Of a stretch of DNA of 64,000 nt, positions 39,681-49,000 are shown one piece after another. A program made the position numbers and the translations under genes. Within the stretch, counting starts at the first letter, position 1; the number at the start of each line of letters is the position of its first letter. A model generated the notes under the pieces. The model did not search any database, was not told the DNA's origin, and saw only the letters and a list, made by a program, of their open reading frames with translations. The stretch is from Serratia nematodiphila DZ0503SBS1. GTDB lineage: Bacteria; Pseudomonadota; Gammaproteobacteria; Enterobacterales; Enterobacteriaceae. The stretch lies in NCBI RefSeq assembly GCF_000738675.1, contig NZ_JPUX01000001.1, positions 1,240,001 to 1,304,000 of the forward strand, read 5' to 3'.

Positions 39681-41816
39681 TCAGGGCATCGGCCGCATCG
39701 ACATCGGATTGAGCTGCGGGTTGAAGCAGCTGTCGTAGTAACGCTGGATATCGGCGACGCGGTGTTGATTGATGCGCCGACGCTGCACCAGCCGCCAGGC
39801 GTTATAGCCCAGGCTGACGACCACCGCCAGCAACAGCAGGCTGGTGCCGAGGTAGCGCCACAGGGTGATCATGTCCGGTTCGCTGTGCAGCGCCACGTGG
39901 CGGGTGCCGTTGGCATCGACGCTGAGGCTGGTGATCACCCCCTGGGCCTGGAACGGGGTATGCAACAGCAGAGTGGAAAGGCGCTGCAGCTCATTCCACT
40001 GGTCGAGGGCGTTGTATTCGCTTTGCGGCACCGAGGATTGCGGGTGGCTGACCAGTTGGCGGCCTTCGTCGCTGCGGATCAGGAAACCGCCCGGTGGCGG
40101 GCTGTTGAGCGCCGCGGCGGCCAGGCGCGTTTCATTGAAGATGAACGATGACGTGGCCACTTTGGTCAGGCTTTCCAGCGACTCGGCGCTCACCGGGCGC
40201 AGCAGGACGTTGACGCCTTGCAGCGCGCCGGACCTGGCGCGTTTCATCAGGCCGCTCCAGTTTTTGGCGTTGCCCAGGTTGACCAAGGCGTTTTTTAACC
40301 GCACGCAGTCGTTTTCTGCCTGACATAAATCCTGCGTTTTCAAAACGATATCAGAGAAGTCATCCAACAGGATCATGCCGGATTTCTCGATGGCGCTGGC
40401 CAGCTGCGGGTTGACCTTCTGATCGGCGCCGCTCGGATGCAGCTGGCTGTTGACCGTGGCCAGCAGGGCCGTCGCTTTGTCTATGACTTCCGATTCCGGC
40501 TGCGGCAGCGGGGCGGCGTTGTTCCAATAGATGCCGGAGCAGTCGAACGGCGCAAAATTGACGGTGCCGCCACCGTTGGCCGGCGGCGGCACATAGCACA
40601 TGCCGCTGCCGCGCACTTTCAGCGTGTCGCCGATGCGCAGCGGCGTGGCTTCCAGGGCCTGCACGCTGGTCACTTCCACTTTTTGCGCACCCTGCAGCCA
40701 GGCCATGCTGAGGGTCAGCGGCAGGTTGAGCGGGATATAGATCAACAGCAACAGCAGTACCAGCGCCGAGCTGGCGACCAGCACCGCGTTGCGGCCCCAC
40801 TGCTGCAGCGGGAAATTCTTCACTTCGTCATGCAGCGAGAGGAAGCGCCCCTGGCGCACTACCTGCCGATTGAGGTAGACGTCCACATCGGTGGTCTTGC
40901 CCAGATCCTGAGTCAGGTACGGCTGCCAATGCGGCGGGTAGATAAGATCGATGATGCCGAGCGAAATGTTGCTGATCTGCCCCTGATCGGGCTCGCCGAA
41001 CAGGCCCCAGCGCTTCGGCGTGCCGCGCAGGCAGTGGATCTCTTTCAGCTCACGCGATGCCGGACGGCGGAACAGGTTCCAGCATCCCCAGGCGATCATC
41101 AGCACCGCCACAAAAATCATCCAGGGGATAACCAGCACCGGGCTTATCAGGCTGAAGAACAGCAGCAGCAGTGCGGCGGAGATGATGACGGCTTCGCGGA
41201 TGCCGTTCGGCCGGTTCAGCGCATGCTCTTCCGGCGTTTCCTTGCGAATATTGACCAGCTCGACATGCTCGCTCTCTTCCTTGCGGATGGACGCGTTTTT
41301 GGTCGGCGTGGCGGCCACCACCGGCGGCTGCGGCCGGTCGTGAATGTGATCTTTCAGCGAGTGCCCGTTGAGCGAAATCACCAGCGGCAGCGTCTGGGTT
41401 CTGATCACTTCCACATGGTTGTCGGCGGTGATATAGGGTTCCCAAAACGGCGGCAGATGCACCTCTTCCGCGTCGAGGTAATAGCGCCATTTATTGGGAT
41501 CGTCGCTGGCCAGCCCGTAGCGGGTGATGGCGTGCGTGACCGGATATACGTTATCGCTTTGCGGGGTGAGCGCCAGCTTGGCCGCGGGCAGCGTAGCGCC
41601 GCCGCCGGGCAACAGTTTGTTGCTCAGTTTGTTTTGCTGACTGAGATAGAACTCGACCGCGGCGCGCTCTTCGTCGGTCAGCTTGCGGTGGGCAGGCTTG
41701 ATAAACGGCAATGCGTGCGCCAGCGCCGACGGGTTGCGGGCCTTGAACCACAGGTACAGGCCGGCGGCAATCAGGCAGACAAGCACTAAGGCCAATATCA
41801 ACACTATTGTGCTCAT
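39681..41816 (-). CDS. igaA: Intracellular growth attenuator IgaA
   Basis: Inner-membrane inhibitor of the Rcs phosphorelay (E. coli YrfF, Proteus UmoB); it restrains RcsD unless RcsF signals damage and is usually essential when Rcs is intact. 711 aa, the E. coli length. Membrane segments are visible at about 4-24, 205-245 (two), 338-365 and 655-678. A large periplasmic domain (about 370-650) carries the cysteines (CYVPP, FDCSG, LCQAENDCVR). Confidence 0.95.
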   Translation of the reverse strand: MSTIVLILALVLVCLIAAGLYLWFKARNPSALAHALPFIKPAHRKLTDEERAAVEFYLSQQNKLSNKLLPGGGATLPAAKLALTPQSDNVYPVTHAITRYGLASDDPNKWRYYLDAEEVHLPPFWEPYITADNHVEVIRTQTLPLVISLNGHSLKDHIHDRPQPPVVAATPTKNASIRKEESEHVELVNIRKETPEEHALNRPNGIREAVIISAALLLLFFSLISPVLVIPWMIFVAVLMIAWGCWNLFRRPASRELKEIHCLRGTPKRWGLFGEPDQGQISNISLGIIDLIYPPHWQPYLTQDLGKTTDVDVYLNRQVVRQGRFLSLHDEVKNFPLQQWGRNAVLVASSALVLLLLLIYIPLNLPLTLSMAWLQGAQKVEVTSVQALEATPLRIGDTLKVRGSGMCYVPPPANGGGTVNFAPFDCSGIYWNNAAPLPQPESEVIDKATALLATVNSQLHPSGADQKVNPQLASAIEKSGMILLDDFSDIVLKTQDLCQAENDCVRLKNALVNLGNAKNWSGLMKRARSGALQGVNVLLRPVSAESLESLTKVATSSFIFNETRLAAAALNSPPPGGFLIRSDEGRQLVSHPQSSVPQSEYNALDQWNELQRLSTLLLHTPFQAQGVITSLSVDANGTRHVALHSEPDMITLWRYLGTSLLLLAVVVSLGYNAWRLVQRRRINQHRVADIQRYYDSCFNPQLNPMSMRPMP

Positions 41817-42261
41817 GCAATCCCCATCTCACACCCGTGAATTTCGCCAACCTGATGAAAAGCTGAATATTATACGGAGTAAACCGCCAGGAGGCACCCA
41901 GAACTAATGAGGGAACAAACAGATTCTCGCTCTGGATCTCATTCCTTCATGACGCAAGGCCATTTTATCACTGATTCTTGCCTGCGTGATACTAGCAACC
42001 GGCCTCTGTCGTCGATATCGGTATTATCCTATTTTCTTGCGCGCTGTTTGCTGAATCAGTACGGAAAATCGCCGGCCGCTGGCTACGCTTGTTAAAAGAA
42101 AGTAAATTACTGTTCATGCGCGTTGCGGCGGAGCTTGCCCTTAACGCACAATGTGATCAGGATCGAATTTGGTCAGCGTTTGAGCGCCAATGAGCCGTGC
42201 GTTACGCCAATCATTTTTTCGGTTGCCCCGTCCGCGCCTGGGTAACCTCTTTGAGGCAATC
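41817..42261. other. igaA-nudE divergent intergenic region
   Basis: 445 bp with the promoters of both genes. A 62-codon plus-strand frame (41907-42095) starts with ATG 13 nt after GGAGG, but I recognise no relatives. A CRP-like site at 42152-42167 (TGTGATCAGGATCGAA) fits 8 of 10 core positions and could act on nudE. The segment 41850-42115 is more AT-rich than its neighbours. Confidence 0.45.
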
Positions 42262-42816
42262 ATGGATAAACACCTGCAAAAACCTAAAATTCTGAAAGTG
42301 GAAACGGTCGCGCGTTCGCGTTTATTTAACGTCGAGTCGGTCGATTTGGAATTCAGCAACGGTGTTCGGCGGGTGTATGAGCGCATGCGGCCTTCGGATC
42401 GCGAAGCGGTGATGATCGTGCCGGTGATTGGCGATGACCTGCTGCTGATCCGCGAATATGCGGTCGGCACCGAATCCTATGAGCTGGGGTTCCCGAAAGG
42501 GCTGATCGATCCCGGTGAAGGGGTGCTGGAGGCGGCCAACCGCGAGCTGATGGAAGAGGTGGGGTACGGCGCGAAACGCTTTGATTTTCTCAGTAAGCTG
42601 ACGATGGCGCCGTCCTACTTTTCCAGCAAAATGAATATCGTGCTGGCGCACGATCTCTATCCGCAGAGCCTGGAAGGGGATGAACCGGAGCCCTTGCCGC
42701 AGGTGCGCTGGCCGATCGCCAACATGATGGCGCTGCTGGCGGAACCGGATTTCCGCGAGGCGCGCAACGTCAGCGCGCTGTTCCTTTCCGAGGCATTTTT
42801 GCGCGCGTCGCGCTGA
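42262..42816 (+). CDS. nudE: ADP compounds hydrolase NudE
   Basis: Nudix hydrolase acting on NADH, ADP-ribose and diadenosine phosphates. 184 aa against 186 in E. coli. The Nudix box is GLIDPGEGVLEAANRELMEEVGYG (about 96-119) with the REL-EE-G core. The ATG at 42262 has TGAGG upstream and aligns MDKHLQKPKIL with E. coli; the frame extends to 42190 without support. Convergent with mrcA across a strong terminator. Confidence 0.96.
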   Translation: MDKHLQKPKILKVETVARSRLFNVESVDLEFSNGVRRVYERMRPSDREAVMIVPVIGDDLLLIREYAVGTESYELGFPKGLIDPGEGVLEAANRELMEEVGYGAKRFDFLSKLTMAPSYFSSKMNIVLAHDLYPQSLEGDEPEPLPQVRWPIANMMALLAEPDFREARNVSALFLSEAFLRASR

Positions 42817-42833
42817 TACGCTTCACGCCGAAT

Positions 42834-42864
42834 AAAAAAAGGGCCAGATTTCTCTGGCCCTTTT
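42834..42864. terminator. Bidirectional terminator between nudE and mrcA
   Basis: A perfect 12-bp stem AAAAGGGCCAGA (42837-42848) / TCTGGCCCTTTT (42853-42864) with a TTTC loop. A-run and T-run flanks give U-rich tails in both directions. Confidence 0.92.
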
Positions 42865-42867
42865 CGA

Positions 42868-45426
42868 TCAGAACAGCTCGTGGCTTTCGCCGCCCGGATC
42901 GGTCAACGTGGTGCCGGTATCGCGCGATGGGTAATCCGTCGGCTGCGTTCCTTCGATGAAGTACTCGGAACGGCTGCCGCCGCCACCGCCAGAGAGCTTG
43001 CCGCTGCTCTTGTCGATGGTGACGCTGATTATGCCCGGCGGCGGCGTGACTTTCTGCTCTGGGATGCCTTCCAGCGCGGTTTTCATAAAGTCGTCCCACG
43101 CCGGCTGGGCGCTCTTGGCACCGCCTTCACCGCCGGAAATCTGATCCGGGATGGCGCCGGATACCGTCGAACGGCCCAGGTCGCGGCGGTGATCGTCAAA
43201 ACCGATCCACACCGAGGTCACGGTATCCGGGCCATAGCCGGAGAACCAGGCGTCCTTGGAACTGTTGGTGGTACCGGTTTTGCCGCCGATATCATGACGT
43301 TTCAGATCGCGGCCGGCGCGCCAGGCGGTACCCATCCAACCCGGTTCGCCGAAGATGTTGCTGTTCAGCGCGTCGTGGATAAGGAAGGCCAGCTGTGTGC
43401 TGATGACGTGCGGCGCATACTGTTGGTCGCCGTCCTGCTGTACCTGAGCCGGGGTGACTTGCTCCAGCTGAGGCATCGGCACCGTGCTGTTGTTGCCTTC
43501 CTGCGAGGTGGCGACGTTTTCGATGTTGTCGTCGGACAGCACCGCCGAACGGTGGGTATCGCCGTAGATCACCGGCAGGTTACAGCTGCCGCACACCACT
43601 TTCGGTTTGGCTTCGAACACCGTATTGCCGTTATCGTCTTCAATTTTGGTGATGAAGTACGGATCGACCAGGTAACCGCCGTTCGCCAGCACCGCGTAGC
43701 CGCGCACCAGCTGCATCGGGGTGAAGGAGGCGGACCCCAGCGCCAGCGATTCGGTATGCACGATATTCTGCGCCGGGAAGCCGAAGCGCTGCAGATATTC
43801 CGCCGCGTAGTCGACGCCCATCGCGCGCATCGCACGCACCATCACCACGTTCTTCGATTGCCCCAACCCCTGTCGCAGGCGAATCGGGCCGTCGTAGGTC
43901 GGCGGCGAGTTCTTCGGCCGCCAGTCGGTGCCGGCGCCGGCATCCCAACGGGTAATCGGCAAGTCATTCAGAATGGTGGCCAGCGTCAGGCCTTTATCCA
44001 TCGCGGCGGTGTACAGGAATGGTTTGATGTTCGAGCCCACCTGACGCAGGGCCTGCGTGACGCGGTTGAACTTGCTCTGATTAAAGTCGAAGCCGCCAAC
44101 CAGCGCTTTCACCGCGCCGTCGTTCGGGTTGATAGAGACCAGCGCCGAGTTGACGTCCGGCACCTGCGACAGCCACCAGGCTTCGTTCACTTTACGCACC
44201 CACACTTGCTGGCCGGCCTGCACTACGTCGGTGACGCGTTTCGGCGTTGGGCCTTGCTGAGTGTCCGAACGGTATGGGCGTGCCCAGCGCATGGTCGCCA
44301 TCGGCAGGGCAATACTGCTGCCGTCGGCCAGCATCGCCGTCGCTTCCTGCGGGTTGGCGGCGGTGATCACCGCCGGCGCCAGCGGGCCGTAGTTCGGCAG
44401 GTTTTTCAGCGAATCGACAATCTGTTTGCGATCCCAGGCCGCTTCGCCGACTTTCCACAACACGTTGGATGGGCCGCGGTAACCGTGGCGCATGTCATAG
44501 GCCAGCACGTTGTTGCGTACCGACTCCTGCGCCGCCAGCTGCAGCCGTTTGGTGACGGTGGTGTAAACCTTGTAACCATCGGTATAGGCGTTTTCACCGT
44601 AACGCTTGATCATCTCCTGACGCACCATCTCGGAGAGATACGGCGCGGAGAAGCTGATTTCCGGCGCATGGTAATTGGCGACCAGGTCTTCGGAGCGCGC
44701 CTGATCGTACTGCGCCTGCGTGATGTAGTGTTCGTCCAGCATGCGCGACAGCACCACGTTGCGACGGGCAACGGCGCGATCGTGCGAATAGAGCGGGTTG
44801 AAGGTGGATGGCGCTTTCGGCAGGCCGGCGATGGTCGCCATTTCGCTCAGGGTCAGCTGGCTGACGTCTTTGCCGAAATAGACCTGCGCGGCGGCGCCCA
44901 CGCCGTAGGCGCGGTAACCCAGATAGATCTTGTTCAGATACAGCTCAAGGATTTCATCCTTGGTGAGCATCTGCTCGATGCGCACCGCCAGGAAGGCTTC
45001 CTTGATTTTACGCATCAGGGTGCGTTCCGGGCTTAAGAAGAAGTTACGCGCCAGCTGTTGGGTAATGGTACTGGCCCCCTGCGAAGCGTGGCCGGAGACC
45101 AACGCGATGGAGGCGGCGCGGAAGATGCCGACCGGATCGACGCCATGGTGATCATAGAAGCGGCTGTCTTCGGTGGCGATGAATGCGTGCACCATCACCG
45201 GCGGAATTTGATCCAGTTTCAGCGGAATGCGGCGTTTCTCGCCGTATTGGGCGATCAGTTCGCCATCGGCGCTGTAGACCTGCATCGGTATCTGCAGCCG
45301 CACATCTTTCAGCGTTGCGACGTCGGGCAGCTGCGGCTCGACATATTTGTACAAGCCGAAAATCGAGGCTGCTCCCAGCACGATGCAACATACTGCAAGG
45401 ATTAGTAAATACTTTACGAACTTCAC
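42868..45426 (-). CDS. mrcA: Penicillin-binding protein 1A (MrcA)
   Basis: Bifunctional peptidoglycan glycosyltransferase and transpeptidase, anchored in the inner membrane. 852 aa against 850 in E. coli. TM helix at about 6-26; GT51 domain with Glu86 in ATEDSRFYDHHG; an inserted OB-like domain; transpeptidase with Ser465 in VGSNIKPF and the KTG motif in IGGKTGTTNSSKDAWF. The C-terminus is Gly/Ser-rich. It diverges from the hof operon, as in E. coli. Confidence 0.97.
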   Translation of the reverse strand: MKFVKYLLILAVCCIVLGAASIFGLYKYVEPQLPDVATLKDVRLQIPMQVYSADGELIAQYGEKRRIPLKLDQIPPVMVHAFIATEDSRFYDHHGVDPVGIFRAASIALVSGHASQGASTITQQLARNFFLSPERTLMRKIKEAFLAVRIEQMLTKDEILELYLNKIYLGYRAYGVGAAAQVYFGKDVSQLTLSEMATIAGLPKAPSTFNPLYSHDRAVARRNVVLSRMLDEHYITQAQYDQARSEDLVANYHAPEISFSAPYLSEMVRQEMIKRYGENAYTDGYKVYTTVTKRLQLAAQESVRNNVLAYDMRHGYRGPSNVLWKVGEAAWDRKQIVDSLKNLPNYGPLAPAVITAANPQEATAMLADGSSIALPMATMRWARPYRSDTQQGPTPKRVTDVVQAGQQVWVRKVNEAWWLSQVPDVNSALVSINPNDGAVKALVGGFDFNQSKFNRVTQALRQVGSNIKPFLYTAAMDKGLTLATILNDLPITRWDAGAGTDWRPKNSPPTYDGPIRLRQGLGQSKNVVMVRAMRAMGVDYAAEYLQRFGFPAQNIVHTESLALGSASFTPMQLVRGYAVLANGGYLVDPYFITKIEDDNGNTVFEAKPKVVCGSCNLPVIYGDTHRSAVLSDDNIENVATSQEGNNSTVPMPQLEQVTPAQVQQDGDQQYAPHVISTQLAFLIHDALNSNIFGEPGWMGTAWRAGRDLKRHDIGGKTGTTNSSKDAWFSGYGPDTVTSVWIGFDDHRRDLGRSTVSGAIPDQISGGEGGAKSAQPAWDDFMKTALEGIPEQKVTPPPGIISVTIDKSSGKLSGGGGGSRSEYFIEGTQPTDYPSRDTGTTLTDPGGESHELF

Positions 45427-45547
45427 CTGAGATTTCCCATTTCTAAGTCATTTGGGCAGTTTATAAACAACCGCGCGGTAGTATAAAGGCAAGCCTGCGA
45501 CATGGATATGTTCTTTTATCATCTGATGTTATGGAGGCTTGCGAAAC
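45427..45547. promoter_or_regulatory. mrcA-hofM divergent promoter region
   Basis: 121 bp between divergent starts. AT-rich elements (TTTATAAACA near 45460 and AGTATAAAGG near 45480) could be -10 sequences for either side. GGAGG (45533-45537) is the hofM ribosome site. I see no clear Sxy-dependent CRP-S palindrome. Confidence 0.4.
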
Positions 45548-46381
45548 ATGTTCCCTCAAGCATGGCAGGTGGGGCTGGATATACAAATCGACTGCGTGCG
45601 GGCGGTGGCGGCTCAACGCCGCCGCAACGGCTGGCAGTTGCGCCACTGGTGGCAGCAGGCGCTGCCGCAGGCGGTTTTACGCGATGGCTGTCTGGAACCT
45701 TCCGAATTTCTTATCCGGGCGCTGCGGCAATGGCGCGTCCAACTGCCGCGACATATTTCCTTACGCATTGCCCTGCCGGCGCAGCGCGTGTTGCAGCAAC
45801 GCATGGCGCAGCCGGACGCGCGGCTGCGCGAGCCGGAACGCAGCGACTATATCGGCGGCCACGGTGTGAAGCAGTTTCCGCTCGACGGCCAGACGCTGGC
45901 GCTCGACTATCGCACCGCGCCGGCGGATGAGGCGGCGCTGTTGCTGACCGCCGCGCGGCGGCAGGAGCTGCAGCAGTGGCTGCATTGTCTGCGTCAGGCT
46001 GGCCTGCATCCGCAAGCGGTCGATATCACCCCCTGCGCGCTGCGGATGATGGCGACGGCGGCAGGCGTGCCGCCCGCCGCGGGGCTAATGCACCGTCTCG
46101 AACGAGAATGGCTGTGGGTGGCGCCGGCTGACGGCGCGTTCGCCTTTGGTCTGGCGCCGGGCGACGATGACGCGCAGGCGCTGCGGGCGCTGCAAGCCCA
46201 GATGCCGGCGGGCGACGATCGGCCCATCTATGCCGGCAGCGTGCTGGCAGGTGCCTTGCCCGCCGGTTGCCTTGCCTGGTCGCCGCTCAGCGCCTTCACG
46301 CAGCTGCGTCCGCCGTTGCCTGCGCATCCTTCGGCGTTCGCGTTGGCCGGTGGCCTGGCGCTGCGCGAGGAGGATCGCTGA
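45548..46381 (+). CDS. hofM: PilM-like DNA-utilisation/pilus assembly protein HofM
   Basis: Actin-like cytosolic component of a type IV pilus or DNA-uptake machine, related to PilM and Haemophilus ComA. 277 aa against 259 in E. coli. The opening QVGLDIQIDCVRAVAAQR and later ALDYRTAPADEAALLLTAARRQELQQWLHCLRQAGLHPQAVDITPCAL follow the PilM pattern. The ATG at 45548 is chosen for its spacing from GGAGG; a TTG at 45539 is in frame. First of five tightly packed genes; stop overlaps hofN (TGATG). Confidence 0.85.
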   Translation: MFPQAWQVGLDIQIDCVRAVAAQRRRNGWQLRHWWQQALPQAVLRDGCLEPSEFLIRALRQWRVQLPRHISLRIALPAQRVLQQRMAQPDARLREPERSDYIGGHGVKQFPLDGQTLALDYRTAPADEAALLLTAARRQELQQWLHCLRQAGLHPQAVDITPCALRMMATAAGVPPAAGLMHRLEREWLWVAPADGAFAFGLAPGDDDAQALRALQAQMPAGDDRPIYAGSVLAGALPAGCLAWSPLSAFTQLRPPLPAHPSAFALAGGLALREEDR

Positions 46382-46920
46382 TGTATCAGGTCAACTTTCT
46401 GCCCTGGCGACAACGCCGCGAGCGGCGACGCGGCTATTTCTGGTTGGGCGTGCTGCTGTTGCAGCTAACGGCACTGCTGCTGGCGCTGTTCCTGGTCGCC
46501 GGCCAGTTGCGTCACCAACAGGCGCAGCGGCAGGCGCGGCTGGCGATGCTGGGTGAAGAGCTGGCGGCACTGACGTTGCTCGCCCGTCAGCAACAGCAAG
46601 AGCGGGCGCAGCGGGCGCTGCAGCGCGCCCGCGCCGAACGGCAGGCGAGCAACGCCCAACATAACCGGCGTTATTTTCAGCTGCTGCAGCAATTGTCCTC
46701 CAGCATTCCTCCACCGCTGTGGCTCACGGCGATGGAGAGTGATGCGGTGAACGGCCTGCGGCTGCGTGGATTGAGCCGCTCTCCTGCGGCCATCACGCAG
46801 TTCGAACGGCGGCTGGCGGGGATGCCTGCGTTGCCGCGGTTGCGTTTGGCTGAGGTGGCGCAACGCGACGACGGCCTGTACACCTTTCATCTGGCGGCGC
46901 AGTGGGGGCGTGATGGATAA
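46381..46920 (+). CDS. hofN: PilN-like membrane protein HofN
   Basis: Inner-membrane alignment-complex protein like PilN/ComB. 179 aa, the E. coli length. The N-terminal MYQVNFLPWRQRRERRR resembles the PilN NLLPWR motif that contacts PilM. TM helix at about 20-42, then a Gln/Arg-rich coiled coil (about 45-100) and a ferredoxin-like C-terminal region. Overlaps hofM by one base and hofO by 8. Confidence 0.85.
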   Translation: MYQVNFLPWRQRRERRRGYFWLGVLLLQLTALLLALFLVAGQLRHQQAQRQARLAMLGEELAALTLLARQQQQERAQRALQRARAERQASNAQHNRRYFQLLQQLSSSIPPPLWLTAMESDAVNGLRLRGLSRSPAAITQFERRLAGMPALPRLRLAEVAQRDDGLYTFHLAAQWGRDG

Positions 46921-47407
46921 CCGTTTGTCATCCGGGCTGCGCCTCTGGCTGAGCTTGCCGGGCTGGCTATTACTGCTGTCGCAAGGGTTGGGTATCGGCA
47001 CGTTGGCGCTGTTGGGCGGCGGCTGGATGCTGCAAGACGAATGGCGTCAGCGGGAAAGCGCGGCGGAGCGGCAACAGCGTCTGTTGCAACAGATCGCCAT
47101 GGTGCAACGCCAACTGGACGAGGTGCCGGAAACCGCTATCCCGGCGGCGCCGCTACCTCCGTCCACCACCGGCGATCTGGCGAGCGTGCTGCAACGGGCG
47201 GGAGGCGCGTTGTTGCGCTGGCAGCGGCAGGAAAAACCGCCGCGGCAAACGCTGAGCTTGCGCATTGACTACGCCGGTTTGCTGGCGCTGCTGGAGACGC
47301 TGCCCACCGATGTACGCCTTGAGCAGCTGAGCGTGGAGACGCCGTCCCTTGGCATGACGGCGCGGTTGGTTTTGCAGGATGCCACCGAGGATCAGCCCAA
47401 TGAGTAA
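46913..47407 (+). CDS. hofO: PilO-like membrane protein HofO
   Basis: Small inner-membrane protein at the PilO/ComC position. 164 aa against 146 in E. coli, with low similarity apart from architecture: a TM helix at about 13-38, a Gln/Arg-rich helix and a C-terminal globular part. The assignment rests mostly on position between hofN and hofP. Start ATG 46913; GTG 46910 is an alternative. Confidence 0.75.
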   Translation: MDNRLSSGLRLWLSLPGWLLLLSQGLGIGTLALLGGGWMLQDEWRQRESAAERQQRLLQQIAMVQRQLDEVPETAIPAAPLPPSTTGDLASVLQRAGGALLRWQRQEKPPRQTLSLRIDYAGLLALLETLPTDVRLEQLSVETPSLGMTARLVLQDATEDQPNE

Positions 47408-47759
47408 AAGGCCCTGCCGTTGGTGGTGGTTGCTATGGCCATGGGCATTGTGCGCTGAGCCGCGCGACCCGTTTGCGCCGCTGCCGATGCCTGCTTGTGC
47501 CCAAACGGAGGCGTCGCCGGCGGGCTGGCGACTGAAAGGCGTCATCGGGCAACCGACGCTGCGCTATGGCTGGGTGGTGACGCCGGCGGGGCAATGGTTG
47601 CGCCTGCGGCCGCAGCAACGGGTGCTGGCCGAGCGCTGGCAGGTGACGCAGGTGCAGGCGCGTAGCCTGACGTTAACGGCGCTGACGGCCGAACCAGATT
47701 GCCCGGCGAGCCAGGGCGACGTCTCGCTCATGATGGACAACAAGGATGGCAAACCATGA
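47400..47759 (+). CDS. hofP: HofP-like pilus assembly lipoprotein/periplasmic protein
   Basis: 119 aa. A short Trp-rich signal-like N-terminus (RPCRWWWLLWPWALCAEP) precedes RDPFAPLPMPAC, the pattern of PilP-type proteins (RDPFxP), and a C-terminal PilP-like region (GWRLKGVIGQPTLRYGWVVTPAGQW). PilP proteins link the inner-membrane complex to the secretin. Overlaps hofO by 8 bp and hofQ by 4 (ATGA). Confidence 0.75.
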   Translation: MSKRPCRWWWLLWPWALCAEPRDPFAPLPMPACAQTEASPAGWRLKGVIGQPTLRYGWVVTPAGQWLRLRPQQRVLAERWQVTQVQARSLTLTALTAEPDCPASQGDVSLMMDNKDGKP

Positions 47760-49000
47760 AAGGATGTGTTGGATTGGGCTTGGCGCTGTGGTGCCTGGCG
47801 CTCGGCACCGCGCAGGCGCAGGATAAGCAGCGGGTTTCCCTGGAATTTCAGGATGCGCCGGTCACGGTCATCCTGCAGGCGTTGGCGGATTATCGGCAGA
47901 TGAACCTGATCGCCGCGCCCGGCGTGAGCGGCAACCTGACGCTGCGGCTGGAGAATGTGCCCTGGCCGCAGGCGCTGGCGTTGACCCTGCGCATGGGCAA
48001 ACTGGCGATGACGCGGGAAGGCAACGTGATACTGATCTCGCCGGAGCCGGACGCACAGGAAAAAAGGCAGCAGCGAGAGGCGTTGGCGCAGCGGCAACCG
48101 CTGCATAGCCTGACCTTGACGTTACAGAACGGCGATGCGGCGGAAATTGCCGAAAGCCTCAACGCCCAACGTGGCGCGTTGCTGAGCGAGCGTGGCAGCG
48201 TGTTGGCGGATAAACGCACCAATACGCTGCTGCTGCGCGACACCGCGCCAATCCTGACGCAGTTGAAAAAGCGGATAACGGAAATGGACGCGCCGCTGGC
48301 GCAGGTGCAACTGGCGGCGCATATCGTGACCATCAACCGCGAAAGCCTGCGTGAGCTTGGCGTGCGTTGGGGGTTGGCGCCCGACGACAGGCCGGCGCGG
48401 CCGTTGCGGCCGGGCAATGTCGGTGTCAACCTGCCGCTGGAGCGCAGCGCGGTGAACGCCGGTTTCCATCTGGCGCGCATCAGCGGGCGTTTGCTGAGCC
48501 TGGAGCTGACGGCGCTGGAGCAGGAGAATCAGGTGGAGATCATCGCCAGTCCACGCCTGCTGACGGCGCACCTGCAAACCGCCAGTATCAAGCAGGGAAC
48601 CGAGATCCCTTACGAAGTGTCAAGCGGCGCCAGCGGTGCGACTGCCATCGAGTTCAAAGAGGCGGTGCTGGGCATGGAGGTGACACCGAAAGTGTTGCCG
48701 GACGGGCGCATCACGCTGACGCTGCACATCAGCCAAAATATGCCGGGGCGCGCCATCAGCCGCGGGGCGGGTGAGGCACTGACCATCGATAAACAGGAGA
48801 TTAAGACGCAGATCACGGTGAAAAACGGTGAAACCCTGGTGCTCGGCGGTATTTTTCAACGGCATAGCGGCAAGACGGCGGACAAGGTGCCGGGGTTGGG
48901 GGATGTGCCGTTATTGGGAGGCTTGTTCCGACAAAGCGGCGCACAACAGAAAAAACGCGAGCTGGTGATCTTCATTACGCCGACCCTGATTAAGGGATAA
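47756..49000 (+). CDS. hofQ: Secretin HofQ (DNA-uptake outer membrane pore)
   Basis: Outer-membrane secretin of the PilQ/ComE family through which DNA or a pilus passes. 414 aa against 412 in E. coli. Signal peptide (about 1-21, ends AQAQ); N0/STN domain (VSLEFQDAPVTVILQALADYRQMNLI); N1 domain; secretin core with LELTALEQENQVEIIASPRLLTA and the C-terminal VKNGETLVLGGIFQ...VPGLGDVPLLGGLFR signature. In E. coli it is needed for using DNA as a nutrient. Last gene of hofMNOPQ. Confidence 0.93.
   Translation: MKGCVGLGLALWCLALGTAQAQDKQRVSLEFQDAPVTVILQALADYRQMNLIAAPGVSGNLTLRLENVPWPQALALTLRMGKLAMTREGNVILISPEPDAQEKRQQREALAQRQPLHSLTLTLQNGDAAEIAESLNAQRGALLSERGSVLADKRTNTLLLRDTAPILTQLKKRITEMDAPLAQVQLAAHIVTINRESLRELGVRWGLAPDDRPARPLRPGNVGVNLPLERSAVNAGFHLARISGRLLSLELTALEQENQVEIIASPRLLTAHLQTASIKQGTEIPYEVSSGASGATAIEFKEAVLGMEVTPKVLPDGRITLTLHISQNMPGRAISRGAGEALTIDKQEIKTQITVKNGETLVLGGIFQRHSGKTADKVPGLGDVPLLGGLFRQSGAQQKKRELVIFITPTLIKG

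Noticed and set aside
45427..45547. Sxy-dependent CRP-S site upstream of hofM
   Set aside because: TGCGA half-sites occur (near 45497 and 45540) but no partner half-site lies at the right distance.
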